A stretch of 55,104 nt of DNA from an uncultured Clostridia bacterium (lineage in GTDB: Bacteria > Bacillota > Clostridia > Oscillospirales > Acutalibacteraceae), in assembly GCA_944380775.1 (NCBI GenBank), contig CALWIP010000030.1, positions 1 to 55,104 on the forward strand. Direction: 5' to 3'. Positions 16,405 through 24,133 of the stretch are shown in pieces (the stretch's first letter is position 1; every line of letters begins with the position of its first letter). The notes beneath the pieces were generated by a model. The model saw nothing but the letters and a program-made list of their open reading frames with translations, was not told the origin of the DNA and did not search any database. The position numbers and the translations under genes are program-made.

Positions 16405-16481
16405 TGGTGGGCCATCAGGGACTCGAACCCCGGACCGACCGGTTATGAGCCGGCTGCTCTAACCAACTGAGCTAGTGGCCC
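16405..16481 (-). tRNA. tRNA with CAT anticodon (Ile2 or elongator Met)
   Basis: A complete 77-nt cloverleaf on the minus strand: acceptor GGGCCAC/GTGGCCC-type pairing, D arm GCTCAGTTGGTTAGAGC, anticodon arm GCCGG-CTCATAA-CCGGT, T arm CGGGGTTCGAGTCCC, encoded CCA. The anticodon is CAT. The CTCATAA loop and flanking GAGCAG/CGGTC resemble the lysidine-modified tRNA-Ile2, but sequence alone does not separate this from elongator Met. Confidence 0.93.
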
Positions 16482-16517
16482 TTGCTGCGTCCGGGCTTCC
16501 GGACGCTCTGGAAAGTT

Positions 16518-16546
16518 ATTATAGCATCTTTCCCGCAAAAGCGCAA
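16518..16546 (-). promoter_or_regulatory. Promoter of the tRNA gene
   Basis: On the minus strand TTGCGC (complement of 16541-16546), a 17-bp spacer and TATAAT (complement of 16518-16523), 36 bp before the tRNA. Confidence 0.7.
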
Positions 16547-16580
16547 GGATTTCCCTCTCGTTTTGCCTTTTTGCAGGAAA

Positions 16581-17297
16581 TTACGGGCTGTTTCCTTCTT
16601 CCGGTTGCGAATAGAAGCTCGGGAACAAGCTCTGCATCAGGCCCGCTTCACAAAAAGACAGGTACTTCCCGTTGGAAAAGATCAAATGGTCCTGCAACAG
16701 AACGTCGACGCTGTTCAGCGCGCGCCAAACCTCGCGGGTGACCTGTAGGTCTCCGTCCGACGGGTTCACGGCCCCGCTCGGATGGTTGTGCGCTAGGATT
16801 GCCGTGACGGCGTTGTAGCGGATCGCCTGGGAGACGATGACGCGCACCGGGACCGGCGTCATCGTCGCTGCACCCTCCGCGACGACGTCGCAGAAAACCG
16901 CGCGGTTGCGGCTGTCCAGCAACAGGAGCACGACCGTTTCCGTTTGGCGCGCCATGAATCTCGGCCCGAGATAGGCTGCGGTCTCCTTGGTGTTGCGCAG
17001 CACCGTTCCCGGCGCCGTTGCGCTTTGAAAATAGAAGCGGCAAATCTGCGGGATCATCTTCAAAAAAGCCGCGCTCACCTCGCCGACGCCTTCCACCTTC
17101 AACAGGTCTTCATAGGGCGCGTCCAACACGGCGGCAAACGTGCCGAAACGGTCTAAAAGCCGGTGCGCCGTCTCGTTCGTGTTGCCCCGGGGGATTGCGC
17201 CATGTAAAAGCATCTCCAGGATCTCGTGCGGATGAAAACGGTCAAGGCCGTCCCTCAAGAACCGTTCCCTCATCCGCTTTCTATGACCTTCGTGCAC
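16581..17297 (-). CDS. radC: RadC/JAB-domain protein
   Basis: The 238-residue product has an N-terminal helix-hairpin-helix region (about 45-90, with KVEGVGEVSAAFL) and a C-terminal JAB1/MPN metalloprotease-like fold (about 110-225) with the zinc motif AHNHPSGAVNPSDGD. It is a standard RadC; despite the name its role in DNA repair is doubtful and JAB proteins may be hydrolases. The start is GTG at 17297 with GGGGGAG about eight bases upstream. Confidence 0.9.
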   Translation of the reverse strand: MHEGHRKRMRERFLRDGLDRFHPHEILEMLLHGAIPRGNTNETAHRLLDRFGTFAAVLDAPYEDLLKVEGVGEVSAAFLKMIPQICRFYFQSATAPGTVLRNTKETAAYLGPRFMARQTETVVLLLLDSRNRAVFCDVVAEGAATMTPVPVRVIVSQAIRYNAVTAILAHNHPSGAVNPSDGDLQVTREVWRALNSVDVLLQDHLIFSNGKYLSFCEAGLMQSLFPSFYSQPEEGNSP

Positions 17298-17339
17298 CGC
17301 ACTGCTCCCCCTTCCCCTGCGTTTCGTCCCGCCGCGCGC

Positions 17340-17918
17340 TTACACCTTGCGGCTGCCCGGCTTTACCAGTTCCTGTTTGCCTTCTCTGCACAGCGGGCAG
17401 TCCTCCGGCTCCCAGGATTCCACCTCGACCGAGACGACCGCCTTAAACGGAACGCCGAAGTCGATCTTCCCGCCGGTACGGTCCACCACAGCGCCCACGC
17501 CGGCAATCTCGCCGCCTGCGGCGCGCACCAGGTCCAGCACCTCGCGCACGGAGCCGCCGGTTGTCACCACGTCTTCCACGACGAGCACCTTCTGCCCCGG
17601 CTGCACCGAGAACCCACGCCGCAGCTGCATTTTCCCGTTCTCGTCGCGCTCGGTGAAGAAATTCTCGCAGTGCAGCGCGCGGCTCACCTCATACGCCATC
17701 TGCACCGCGCCCATCGCCGGCCCGATGACGACCTCCACGCCGTCTGCGGCGTACTGCTCCGCCAGCGCGGCGCAGAGCGGCTCGCTGAACTTGGTGTTGC
17801 GGAAAATTTTCGCGCACTGCAAATATTTATTGCTGTGCCGCCCGGAGGTCAGCCGGAAATGGCCCTCCATCAGCACGCCGGCTTCCTTCAAAATGGCAAA
17901 GGCCTGTTCTTTCGTCAT
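17340..17918 (-). CDS. pyrE: Orotate phosphoribosyltransferase
   Basis: The 192-residue product joins orotate and PRPP to give OMP in pyrimidine synthesis. The PRPP-binding signature VLVVEDVVTTGGS is intact, together with GHFRLTSGRHSNKY at the N-terminus and FFTERDENGKM, which marks the clostridial OPRTase subgroup. ATG at 17918 follows AAGGAAGGGG; a TTG one codon earlier is unlikely. It stands alone with its own promoter (17973-18001), facing away from the pseudouridine synthase. Confidence 0.95.
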   Translation of the reverse strand: MTKEQAFAILKEAGVLMEGHFRLTSGRHSNKYLQCAKIFRNTKFSEPLCAALAEQYAADGVEVVIGPAMGAVQMAYEVSRALHCENFFTERDENGKMQLRRGFSVQPGQKVLVVEDVVTTGGSVREVLDLVRAAGGEIAGVGAVVDRTGGKIDFGVPFKAVVSVEVESWEPEDCPLCREGKQELVKPGSRKV

Positions 17919-17972
17919 CAAAATAAATCCCCTTCCTTTTTCACATTGGATAACGTCATCCCTGCTTTATTT

Positions 17973-18001
17973 ATTATAAAACACCAGCGGTGCGCCCGCA
18001 A
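17973..18001 (-). promoter_or_regulatory. Promoter of pyrE
   Basis: On the minus strand TTGCGG (complement of 17996-18001), a 17-bp spacer and a perfect TATAAT (complement of 17973-17978). About 55 bp before the pyrE start. Confidence 0.7.
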
Positions 18002-18004
18002 GCC

Positions 18005-18033
18005 TTGATTGCAAGATTTTCCTCGGGTATAAT
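18005..18033 (+). promoter_or_regulatory. Promoter of the RluA-family gene
   Basis: TTGATT (18005-18010), a 17-bp spacer and TATAAT (18028-18033). Its -35 box is only 3 bp from the -35 box of the divergent pyrE promoter. Confidence 0.75.
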
Positions 18034-18082
18034 GGAAATCATCCGAAAAGCCAGAAAAATTCCGCGGAATGGAGGATCCCCG

Positions 18083-19084
18083 ATGAAAACGATCGTGATC
18101 GGTGCAAACGACGCTGGGCAGCGGCTCGACAAATTTTTGACAAAGGCGTTTCCCAACCTGCCCCAGGCGATGCTGTACAAAAGCATCCGCAAAAAAGATA
18201 TCAAAAGGAACGGGAAGCGCTGCGAGATCTCTGCGCGGCTGGAGGAGGGCGACACGCTCACGCTGTACCTCAAGGACGAATTTTTCCAGCGCGAGCCGAA
18301 GGAATACGATTTCCTCAAAGCGCCGGACCGTCTCGGCATCCTCTACGAGGACGAAAATGTGATGCTGCTCGACAAACCCCCGGGCTTGCTCGTCCACCCC
18401 GATGAAACCTATCATTTTGATTCGCTGATTGCGCGCGTGCAGCGTTACCTGTACCAAAAGGGCGAATACCGCCCGGAGGAAGAGCGTTCCTTCGCCCCGG
18501 CGCTGGTGAACCGCATCGACCGCAACACCGGCGGCATCGTCATGGCGGCGAAAAACGCGGAGGCGCTGCGCATTCTCAACGAGAAAGTCAAGGCGCGCGA
18601 GCTGGAAAAGACGTACCTCTGCATCGCCTGCGGGCGCATGCCGGAACAGGAGGCATTGCTCGAGGGCTACCTGCAAAAGAACGAGGCGCAGAACCGGGTT
18701 TATATTTCCACACGGCCCGCGCCGGACGCGAAAACCATCCGCACCCGCTACCGCGTGCTGGAAGAGCGGCGCTTTGCGGGTTCCCTTTTCTCGCTTTTGG
18801 AGGTCCAGCTGCTCACGGGCCGCACGCATCAGATCCGCGCGCACCTCGCCTCCATCGGCCACCCGCTTGCCGGGGATGGGAAGTACGGCACCAACGCGCA
18901 GAATAAGCCGCTTGGCTTCCGCTATCAGGCGTTATATTCCCACCGGCTGAAATTCACGTTCCAAACGCCGGCCGGCGCGCTGGAATATCTCAACGGGAGG
19001 GAATTCTCCGCGCGGAAGATCTGGTTCCTCGACGAGTTTTCCCGCTGGGAGCCGGTCCCCGCGCGCAGCGAAACCGGGCGGTAG
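18083..19084 (+). CDS. RluA-family 23S rRNA pseudouridine synthase
   Basis: The 333-residue product has an N-terminal S4-like RNA-binding domain (about 10-75, AGQRLDKFLTKAFPNLPQAM) and a pseudouridine synthase domain with the catalytic Asp in NRIDRNTGGIV, plus LLTGRTHQIRAHLASIGHPL and GDGKYG. It isomerises uridine to pseudouridine in large-subunit rRNA, RluC/RluD-like; the exact target site cannot be read. ATG at 18083 is preceded by GGAGG at seven bases; upstream in-frame residues lie in the promoter region. Confidence 0.93.
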   Translation: MKTIVIGANDAGQRLDKFLTKAFPNLPQAMLYKSIRKKDIKRNGKRCEISARLEEGDTLTLYLKDEFFQREPKEYDFLKAPDRLGILYEDENVMLLDKPPGLLVHPDETYHFDSLIARVQRYLYQKGEYRPEEERSFAPALVNRIDRNTGGIVMAAKNAEALRILNEKVKARELEKTYLCIACGRMPEQEALLEGYLQKNEAQNRVYISTRPAPDAKTIRTRYRVLEERRFAGSLFSLLEVQLLTGRTHQIRAHLASIGHPLAGDGKYGTNAQNKPLGFRYQALYSHRLKFTFQTPAGALEYLNGREFSARKIWFLDEFSRWEPVPARSETGR

Positions 19085-19087
19085 CAT

Positions 19088-19126
19088 AAAAAAACTTCAC
19101 CGGCATGCGGCCGGTGAAGTTTTTTT
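19088..19126. terminator. Bidirectional terminator between the RluA gene and hisE
   Basis: A perfect 17-bp inverted repeat, AAAAAAACTTCACCGGC (19088-19104) and its complement (19110-19126). It provides T7 tails in both directions and serves two convergent transcription units. It overlaps the hisE stop codon. Confidence 0.9.
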
Positions 19127-19451
19127 AGCTATTGTGGTCCACCTGGTGAAAGGTCTTGAGATTCCCCGTCTTTGCGCTGCGGCGGAACAACTCCGCCTCC
19201 ACGTCCTCCAGCCGGATCCCTTGCTGGACCATCAGGACCGTCAAATGGTAAAGCAAGTCGGAAATCTCCATGACGGTATCCTCATTTTTCCCATTTTTTG
19301 CGGCAATGAGAACCTCGCTGCATTCCTCGCCGCATTTCTTCAGGATTTTGTCCAACCCCTGCGCGAATAAATAGCAGGTGTAGGATCCTTCCTTTTGCTC
19401 GTCCCGGCGCGAAAGCACGGTTTGATAAAGCGCTTGCAGGCTACTGTCCAT
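19125..19451 (-). CDS. hisE: Phosphoribosyl-ATP diphosphatase
   Basis: The 108-residue all-alpha MazG-like enzyme hydrolyses PR-ATP to PR-AMP, the second step of histidine synthesis. The metal-binding helix shows [16 protein letters not shown] and [13 protein letters not shown]. Its start overlaps the end of hisI by about 10 bp. It is the last gene of the his operon, which ends at the bidirectional terminator. In many bacteria hisI and hisE are fused; here they are separate. Confidence 0.95.
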   Translation of the reverse strand: MDSSLQALYQTVLSRRDEQKEGSYTCYLFAQGLDKILKKCGEECSEVLIAAKNGKNEDTVMEISDLLYHLTVLMVQQGIRLEDVEAELFRRSAKTGNLKTFHQVDHNS

Positions 19452-19806
19452 CGGTACTCCTCCCTATCTCTTGAAAAAAGCAGCTGTGCGAGCCGGTGTG
19501 GCAGGCCGGACCGGTCTGTTCCACCTGCACCAGCAGCGTGTCGTCGTCGCAGTCGGTGAAGATCCGCAGCACGCGCTGCACATGCCCCGACGTCGCGCCC
19601 TTGTTCCAAAGCTGCTGCCGGGAACGGCTGTAAAACCAGGTGTAGCCGGTCTCCAGCGTCCGCCGGAGGGATTCGCGGTTCATATACGCGAGCATGAGCA
19701 CCTCGCCGGTAGAAGCCTCCTGCACCACGGCGGGGATTAGCTCCGCCTTTTGGAAAAACCGGTCCAGTTGTTCCGGCGCGCCGCAAAGCGGCCCATTCGT
19801 TTTCAT
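19441..19806 (-). CDS. hisI: Phosphoribosyl-AMP cyclohydrolase
   Basis: The 121-residue enzyme opens the PR-AMP ring, the third step. The active-site motifs [32 protein letters not shown] and the zinc-binding [20 protein letters not shown] are all present. It starts 15 bp after hisA, a position at which many his operons carry hisF instead. Confidence 0.95.
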   Translation of the reverse strand: MKTNGPLCGAPEQLDRFFQKAELIPAVVQEASTGEVLMLAYMNRESLRRTLETGYTWFYSRSRQQLWNKGATSGHVQRVLRIFTDCDDDTLLVQVEQTGPACHTGSHSCFFQEIGRSTDGQ

Positions 19807-19821
19807 CCTGCGCCCGCCCCC

Positions 19822-20541
19822 TTAGATCTTTTCGCAGACGGCGAGCGCGGCTTCCAACGAGAGATCCCGCGTATAGAGCGCGCGCCCGCAGATGACGCCG
19901 TAGACGTTCAGCGCCTTCAGGTTGACCAGGTCTTTTACGCTGCTCACGCCGCCGCTGGCGATGACCGCACAGGAAACGGCGTTGTTGAGCTGGTCCAGCG
20001 CGGCGAGGTTTGGCCCGGAGAGCATCCCGTCGCAGGAAATATCCGTAAAGATCAGGTAGCGCGCGCCAAGATCCTCCATCCGCTTCGCCATTTCGAGGAA
20101 ATCGACGCTCGACGTCTGGGTCCAGCCCTCCGCCGCGACCTTGCCGTCCCGCGCGTCGATGCCCACGGCGATGCGCTCGCCGTAGGCCCGCACCGCCTCT
20201 TTGACGAACGCGGGGTTCTGCACCGCGGCGCTGCCCAGCACCGCGCGGGTGATTCCGTGCGCAAAATAAAATTCCAGCGTTTCGCGGTTGCGGATACCTC
20301 CGCCGAGCTCGACGGAAAGGCCGCTTTCCTCCTGCGCCTTTTGGATCAGCGCGGAATTGACCGGACGCCCGGCCTTCGCGCCGTCCAGGTCCACCATGTG
20401 GATCCACTGCGCGCCCGCCTCGCGGAACCGCTTTGCCGCCCCTACGACGCTCTCTGCCACGCGTTCGGCGGTGCCGTAATCGCCGCGCCGCAAGCGCACG
20501 CATTCCCCGTTTTGAATATCGATTGCAGGCAAAAGGATCAT
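19822..20541 (-). CDS. hisA: ProFAR isomerase (HisA)
   Basis: The 239-residue (beta/alpha)8 enzyme converts ProFAR to PRFAR, the fourth enzymatic step. It begins MILLPAIDIQNGECVRLRRG, with VDLDGAKAG, the phosphate loops ELGGGIR and ASGGVSS, and the second catalytic Asp in TDISCDGM. The presence of DLDGA and DISCDG marks HisA rather than HisF. The ATG overlaps the hisB stop as ATGA. Confidence 0.95.
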   Translation of the reverse strand: MILLPAIDIQNGECVRLRRGDYGTAERVAESVVGAAKRFREAGAQWIHMVDLDGAKAGRPVNSALIQKAQEESGLSVELGGGIRNRETLEFYFAHGITRAVLGSAAVQNPAFVKEAVRAYGERIAVGIDARDGKVAAEGWTQTSSVDFLEMAKRMEDLGARYLIFTDISCDGMLSGPNLAALDQLNNAVSCAVIASGGVSSVKDLVNLKALNVYGVICGRALYTRDLSLEAALAVCEKI

Positions 20542-21149
20542 CCGGCGTCCCCTCGCTTTCCCGGAGCCCCGTCGAGGCTCCCTTTGGTGGAGAGCGCCGC
20601 GCCGCTTGCGTTCGGCGTGACGGCGAGCCGCATGGCGTGCCCGGCCGCCTTGAACAGCGCCTCCACGATGTGGTGTGAATTTTTTCCGTACAGCGCGCGC
20701 AGATGGAGCGTGACGCCTGCATGCGTTGCGAACGCGCGGAAAAATTCCTCCGTCAGGCAGCAGTCGTATCCGCCGGCGTTCGCCTGCGGGAACTCCGCCT
20801 GGAACGCGAGGAACGGCCGGCCGCTGCAATCCACGGCCGCAAAGGCCAACGCCTCATCCATTGGCACGAAAAAGCTGCCAAAGCGCGCAATGCCCGCGCC
20901 GCCGTCCAGCGCCGCCGCAAACGCCTGCCCCAGCACGATGCCCACGTCCTCCACGGTGTGGTGGCCGTCCACCTCCAGGTCGCCGCGCGCGTCCACCGTG
21001 AGGCCAAAGCCGCCGTGCACCGCAAACGCGTGCAGCATGTGGTCAAAAAAGCCGATACCCGTGGAAGCCGCCGCCGGGCCGCCGTCTAAGGCGAGCGCGA
21101 CGCGCACGTCCGTCTCTTTTGTCCTACGCGTAATTTCTGCCGTCCGCAT
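20538..21149 (-). CDS. hisB: Imidazoleglycerol-phosphate dehydratase
   Basis: The 203-residue monofunctional IGPD lacks the HisB-N phosphatase domain. The manganese-binding motifs GIGFFDHMLHAFAVHGG, DGHHTVEDVGI and KNSHHIVEALFKA are intact. Its ATG overlaps the hisC stop by one base (TGATG). The C-terminus runs on for about 12 residues past the usual TKG end. The next gene downstream is hisA, with no room for hisH. Confidence 0.95.
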   Translation of the reverse strand: MRTAEITRRTKETDVRVALALDGGPAAASTGIGFFDHMLHAFAVHGGFGLTVDARGDLEVDGHHTVEDVGIVLGQAFAAALDGGAGIARFGSFFVPMDEALAFAAVDCSGRPFLAFQAEFPQANAGGYDCCLTEEFFRAFATHAGVTLHLRALYGKNSHHIVEALFKAAGHAMRLAVTPNASGAALSTKGSLDGAPGKRGDAG

Positions 21150-22210
21150 CAAGCGCCCCTCCCCTTGGTCAAAAGATCTTCCAGCGCGCCGAGCACGGCG
21201 CGGTTTTCCTCCGGCGCGCCCGCCGTAATCCGCAGGAAGCCGTCGCCGATGAGCCGCACGGCGATACCGCGCGCCAGCAGCGCCCGGTGGACCTCCGGCG
21301 CGTTTGCGAGCCGGAGCAGCACAAAATTCGTGCACGGGCGGAACGCCTCCGCGCCGCAGTGCGAAGCCAGCGCGGCGCAGCCCTGGTACAATTCCTCCCG
21401 GGAGCGCACGACCGCCTCGCGCGCGCTGTCCAGAAGGCCCGGCGTGCGGAGCACCTCCGCCGCCGCAGCCTGCGAGAACGAATTGACGTTATACGGCGAT
21501 TTCACCGCGCGGATGGCCCGCGTGAGCACAGGATTCGCCACGGCGGCGCCCACGCGCAGCGCAGCCATGCCGAACGCCTTCGAGCAGGTGCGCAGGATGA
21601 TGAGGTTGTCGAAATCCGCCGCTTCCTGCAGCAGCGATTGATCCCAAAAATCCATGTACGCCTCGTCGAGCACGACGAGCGCATCCACCGAACGCACGAG
21701 CCGCCGCACTTCTTCCCGCGAGAGGCCGAGCGAGGTCGGGTTGCACGGGTTGGAGAAGAGCAGCATCTCCACGCGCTCCTCCTGGCAGAAGGAGATCAGC
21801 CGCTCCACCGGGATGCGCAGGTCCCCGTCCTTGCGGAAAGTCAGGCACTCCGCCTCGGCGAGCGACGCGTAAAAGCGGTACATGGAAAAATCGGGCGACA
21901 ACACCGCCATGCGGCCGCCCCGCATCAAAAAAGCGGAAGTGAGCAAAAACAGCAGCTCGTCCGAGCCGTTGCCCGCCGTGACCAGCGCAGGGTCCACGCC
22001 GTAATGCGCGGCAAACGCCTCGCAGAACCCGGCCGCCGCCGGGTCCGGGTAGCGGTTGTAATCCAACGCCTGCGCAAGCTCCGCCAGGCGCCCGCGCACC
22101 TCGGGCGGCAGCGGGAAGAACGATTCGTTCGCGTCCAGCCGGACGCGGTATTCCCCGGAGATCGGGTCATACGGCGTCAGGCCGCGGATTTTGGGGTTTA
22201 ATTCATACAT
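21149..22210 (-). CDS. hisC: Histidinol-phosphate aminotransferase
   Basis: The 353-residue PLP fold type I aminotransferase has the conserved N-terminus ANESFFPLP, NGSDELLFLL, FSNPCNPTSLG, VLDEAYMDF and RTCSKAFGMAALRVG, which includes the Schiff-base Lys. It transaminates imidazole-acetol phosphate with glutamate. The start overlaps hisD by 8 bp. Confidence 0.94.
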   Translation of the reverse strand: MYELNPKIRGLTPYDPISGEYRVRLDANESFFPLPPEVRGRLAELAQALDYNRYPDPAAAGFCEAFAAHYGVDPALVTAGNGSDELLFLLTSAFLMRGGRMAVLSPDFSMYRFYASLAEAECLTFRKDGDLRIPVERLISFCQEERVEMLLFSNPCNPTSLGLSREEVRRLVRSVDALVVLDEAYMDFWDQSLLQEAADFDNLIILRTCSKAFGMAALRVGAAVANPVLTRAIRAVKSPYNVNSFSQAAAAEVLRTPGLLDSAREAVVRSREELYQGCAALASHCGAEAFRPCTNFVLLRLANAPEVHRALLARGIAVRLIGDGFLRITAGAPEENRAVLGALEDLLTKGRGA

Positions 22211-23498
22211 GCCCGCACCCCCGCACGCGCACGGCGTTCGCGTGGGCCGTGAGGCCTTCCGCCTCAGCCAGCGTGATGATGTCCCCGCTCGCCTCTTGCA
22301 GCGCCCGCTTCGTGTAGGCGATGAAGCTCGACTTTTTCACAAAGCTGTCTACAGAGAGCGGCGAGAAGAACCGCGCCGTGCCGCTGGTGGGCAGCACGTG
22401 GTTCGGCCCGGCGTAGTAGTCGCCGAGCGGTTCCGGCGAATAGTTCCCCAAAAAGACGGAACCGGCGTTGTCCAGCCTGCCGAGGTATTCCATCGGGTTC
22501 TCGCAGCAGACCTCCAAATGCTCCGGGGCAAGTTCATTGGCGAATTCAACCGCCTCGTCCATGCTGCCGCACACGAGCAACGCGCCGTAGTGCTCGAGCG
22601 AGCTCTCGATGATCTCCCGGCGGGAGAGGACCTGCATCTGACGGCCCAGCTCCTCCGCCGTGCGCTTTGCGAGCGCGGGGTCGTCCGTCCGCAGGATTGC
22701 GGACGCCGATTTGACGGGCGCCGCCTGCGACATCAGGTCCGCCGCCAGGTAGCGCGGGTCCGCGGTGCGGTCCGCCAAGATCAAAATTTCCGACGGACCG
22801 GCGATCATGTCGATATCCACCACGCCGTAGAGATGCTTTTTCGCCATGGCAACATAGATGTTCCCAGGCCCAACAATTTTGTCCACCTTCGGCACCGTGG
22901 CGGTCCCGTAAGCCAGCGCCGCCACCGCCTGCGCGCCGCCCATCAGGAAGACGCGGTCCACGCCCGCGGCCAGCGCCGCCGCCATAATCTCCGGGTTCGG
23001 CGCGCCGTTCTTGGCGGGCGGGGTCGCCATGACAATCTCCTTCACCCCGGCGATGCGCGCAGGGATTGCATTCATCAACACGGAGGACGGGTACGCCGCC
23101 GTACCGCCCGGCACATAGATGCCCACGCGGTGCAAGCCGCGCACGCGCTGGCCCATGATAACGCCGTCCGGGCGGGTCTCCAGCCAGCTCTGCTGCTTTT
23201 GCCGCTCGTGGAAATCGCGGATATTCGCGGCGGCGCGCTCCATCGCCGCCAAAAAAGCGGGCGCACAGCCCTGCGCCAGGCGGCGCATCTCCTCTTTTGT
23301 GATTTCCGTCCGCTCCGGCGCTTTGCCGTCGAACTGCACGGTGTATTTCTCCACTGCGGCGTCGCCGCCGGCGCGCACATCCTCCACGATGGCGGCCACC
23401 GCTTCTTCTACGCGGCGGTCGTTCTCCCGGCTGCGTTCTTTCAGCTGCCGCACAAATTCGCGCCCAAACGCGCCGCTTACCGTTACCGGCTGGATCAT
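22203..23498 (-). CDS. hisD: Histidinol dehydrogenase
   Basis: The 431-residue zinc enzyme oxidises histidinol to histidine in two NAD-dependent steps. Visible signatures are RVGIYVPGGTAAYPSSVLMN, GGAQAVAALAYGT, IVGPGNIYVAMAKKHLYG and DMIAGPSEILILAD. The start overlaps hisG by 4 bp. Confidence 0.96.
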   Translation of the reverse strand: MIQPVTVSGAFGREFVRQLKERSRENDRRVEEAVAAIVEDVRAGGDAAVEKYTVQFDGKAPERTEITKEEMRRLAQGCAPAFLAAMERAAANIRDFHERQKQQSWLETRPDGVIMGQRVRGLHRVGIYVPGGTAAYPSSVLMNAIPARIAGVKEIVMATPPAKNGAPNPEIMAAALAAGVDRVFLMGGAQAVAALAYGTATVPKVDKIVGPGNIYVAMAKKHLYGVVDIDMIAGPSEILILADRTADPRYLAADLMSQAAPVKSASAILRTDDPALAKRTAEELGRQMQVLSRREIIESSLEHYGALLVCGSMDEAVEFANELAPEHLEVCCENPMEYLGRLDNAGSVFLGNYSPEPLGDYYAGPNHVLPTSGTARFFSPLSVDSFVKKSSFIAYTKRALQEASGDIITLAEAEGLTAHANAVRVRGCGHV

Positions 23499-24133
23499 AT
23501 TCCGTCCCCCTTTGCTTGTTCCATGCGGGCGGCCAAGGCCTCGATCTCCCGCTTCCTCAATTTCAAACTCGCCGTATTGGCGATGAGCCGCGCCGAAATG
23601 GGGCAGACGGTCTCAATGACTTCCAGCCCGTTTTCGCGCAGTGTAGCACCGGTTTCCACCAGGTCGACAATGGCGTCGGCCAAACCGAGCAGCGGCGCCA
23701 ATTCGACGGACCCTTCAATCTTGATGACCTGGACGTCCATCCCCTTGCCCTCAAAAAAGGCGCGGGCCACGTTCGGGTATTTCGATGCGATGGTGCGGAT
23801 GGAATACCCGCCGTAAAACGGCTTCCCCTTGGGCCCGGCCAGCGCAAAACGGCAGCGGCCGAAGCCGAGATCCAGGATCTCGTAAAAACTGTTCCCGTTT
23901 TCGAGGATGGTATCTTTCCCAACGACGCCGAGGTCGCACACGCCGTGCTCCACATAGGTGACGACGTCGGCGGCCTTGGCCAAAACGGCCTCGAATTCGT
24001 GGTTGCCAACCGGCAGGATCAGCCGGCGGCCCTTTTCCCGGATGGCGCTGCAATCGTACCCGATCTTTTCCAGCAGCGCGACGGTATCCTTTTCCAGGCG
24101 GCCCTTGGTCAGCGCGATGCGCAGCGGTTTCAC
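23495..24133 (-). CDS. hisG: ATP phosphoribosyltransferase, short form
   Basis: The 212-residue HisG-S catalytic subunit lacks the regulatory C-terminal domain and depends on HisZ, encoded just upstream. Motifs: ALTKGRLEKDTVALLEKIG, the DVVTYVEHGVCDLGVVGKD phosphate loop and ADAIVDLVETGATLRENGL. It catalyses the first, feedback-controlled step. It overlaps hisZ by 4 bp, which fits stoichiometric complex assembly. Confidence 0.96.
   Translation of the reverse strand: MKPLRIALTKGRLEKDTVALLEKIGYDCSAIREKGRRLILPVGNHEFEAVLAKAADVVTYVEHGVCDLGVVGKDTILENGNSFYEILDLGFGRCRFALAGPKGKPFYGGYSIRTIASKYPNVARAFFEGKGMDVQVIKIEGSVELAPLLGLADAIVDLVETGATLRENGLEVIETVCPISARLIANTASLKLRKREIEALAARMEQAKGDGI

Noticed and set aside
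19340-20722. 460-codon minus-strand frame overlapping hisE, hisI, hisA and hisB, checked as a possible missing hisF or hisH
   Set aside because: It is Arg/Gly-rich with no (beta/alpha)8 or amidotransferase motifs, and it is a shifted frame of recognised his genes.
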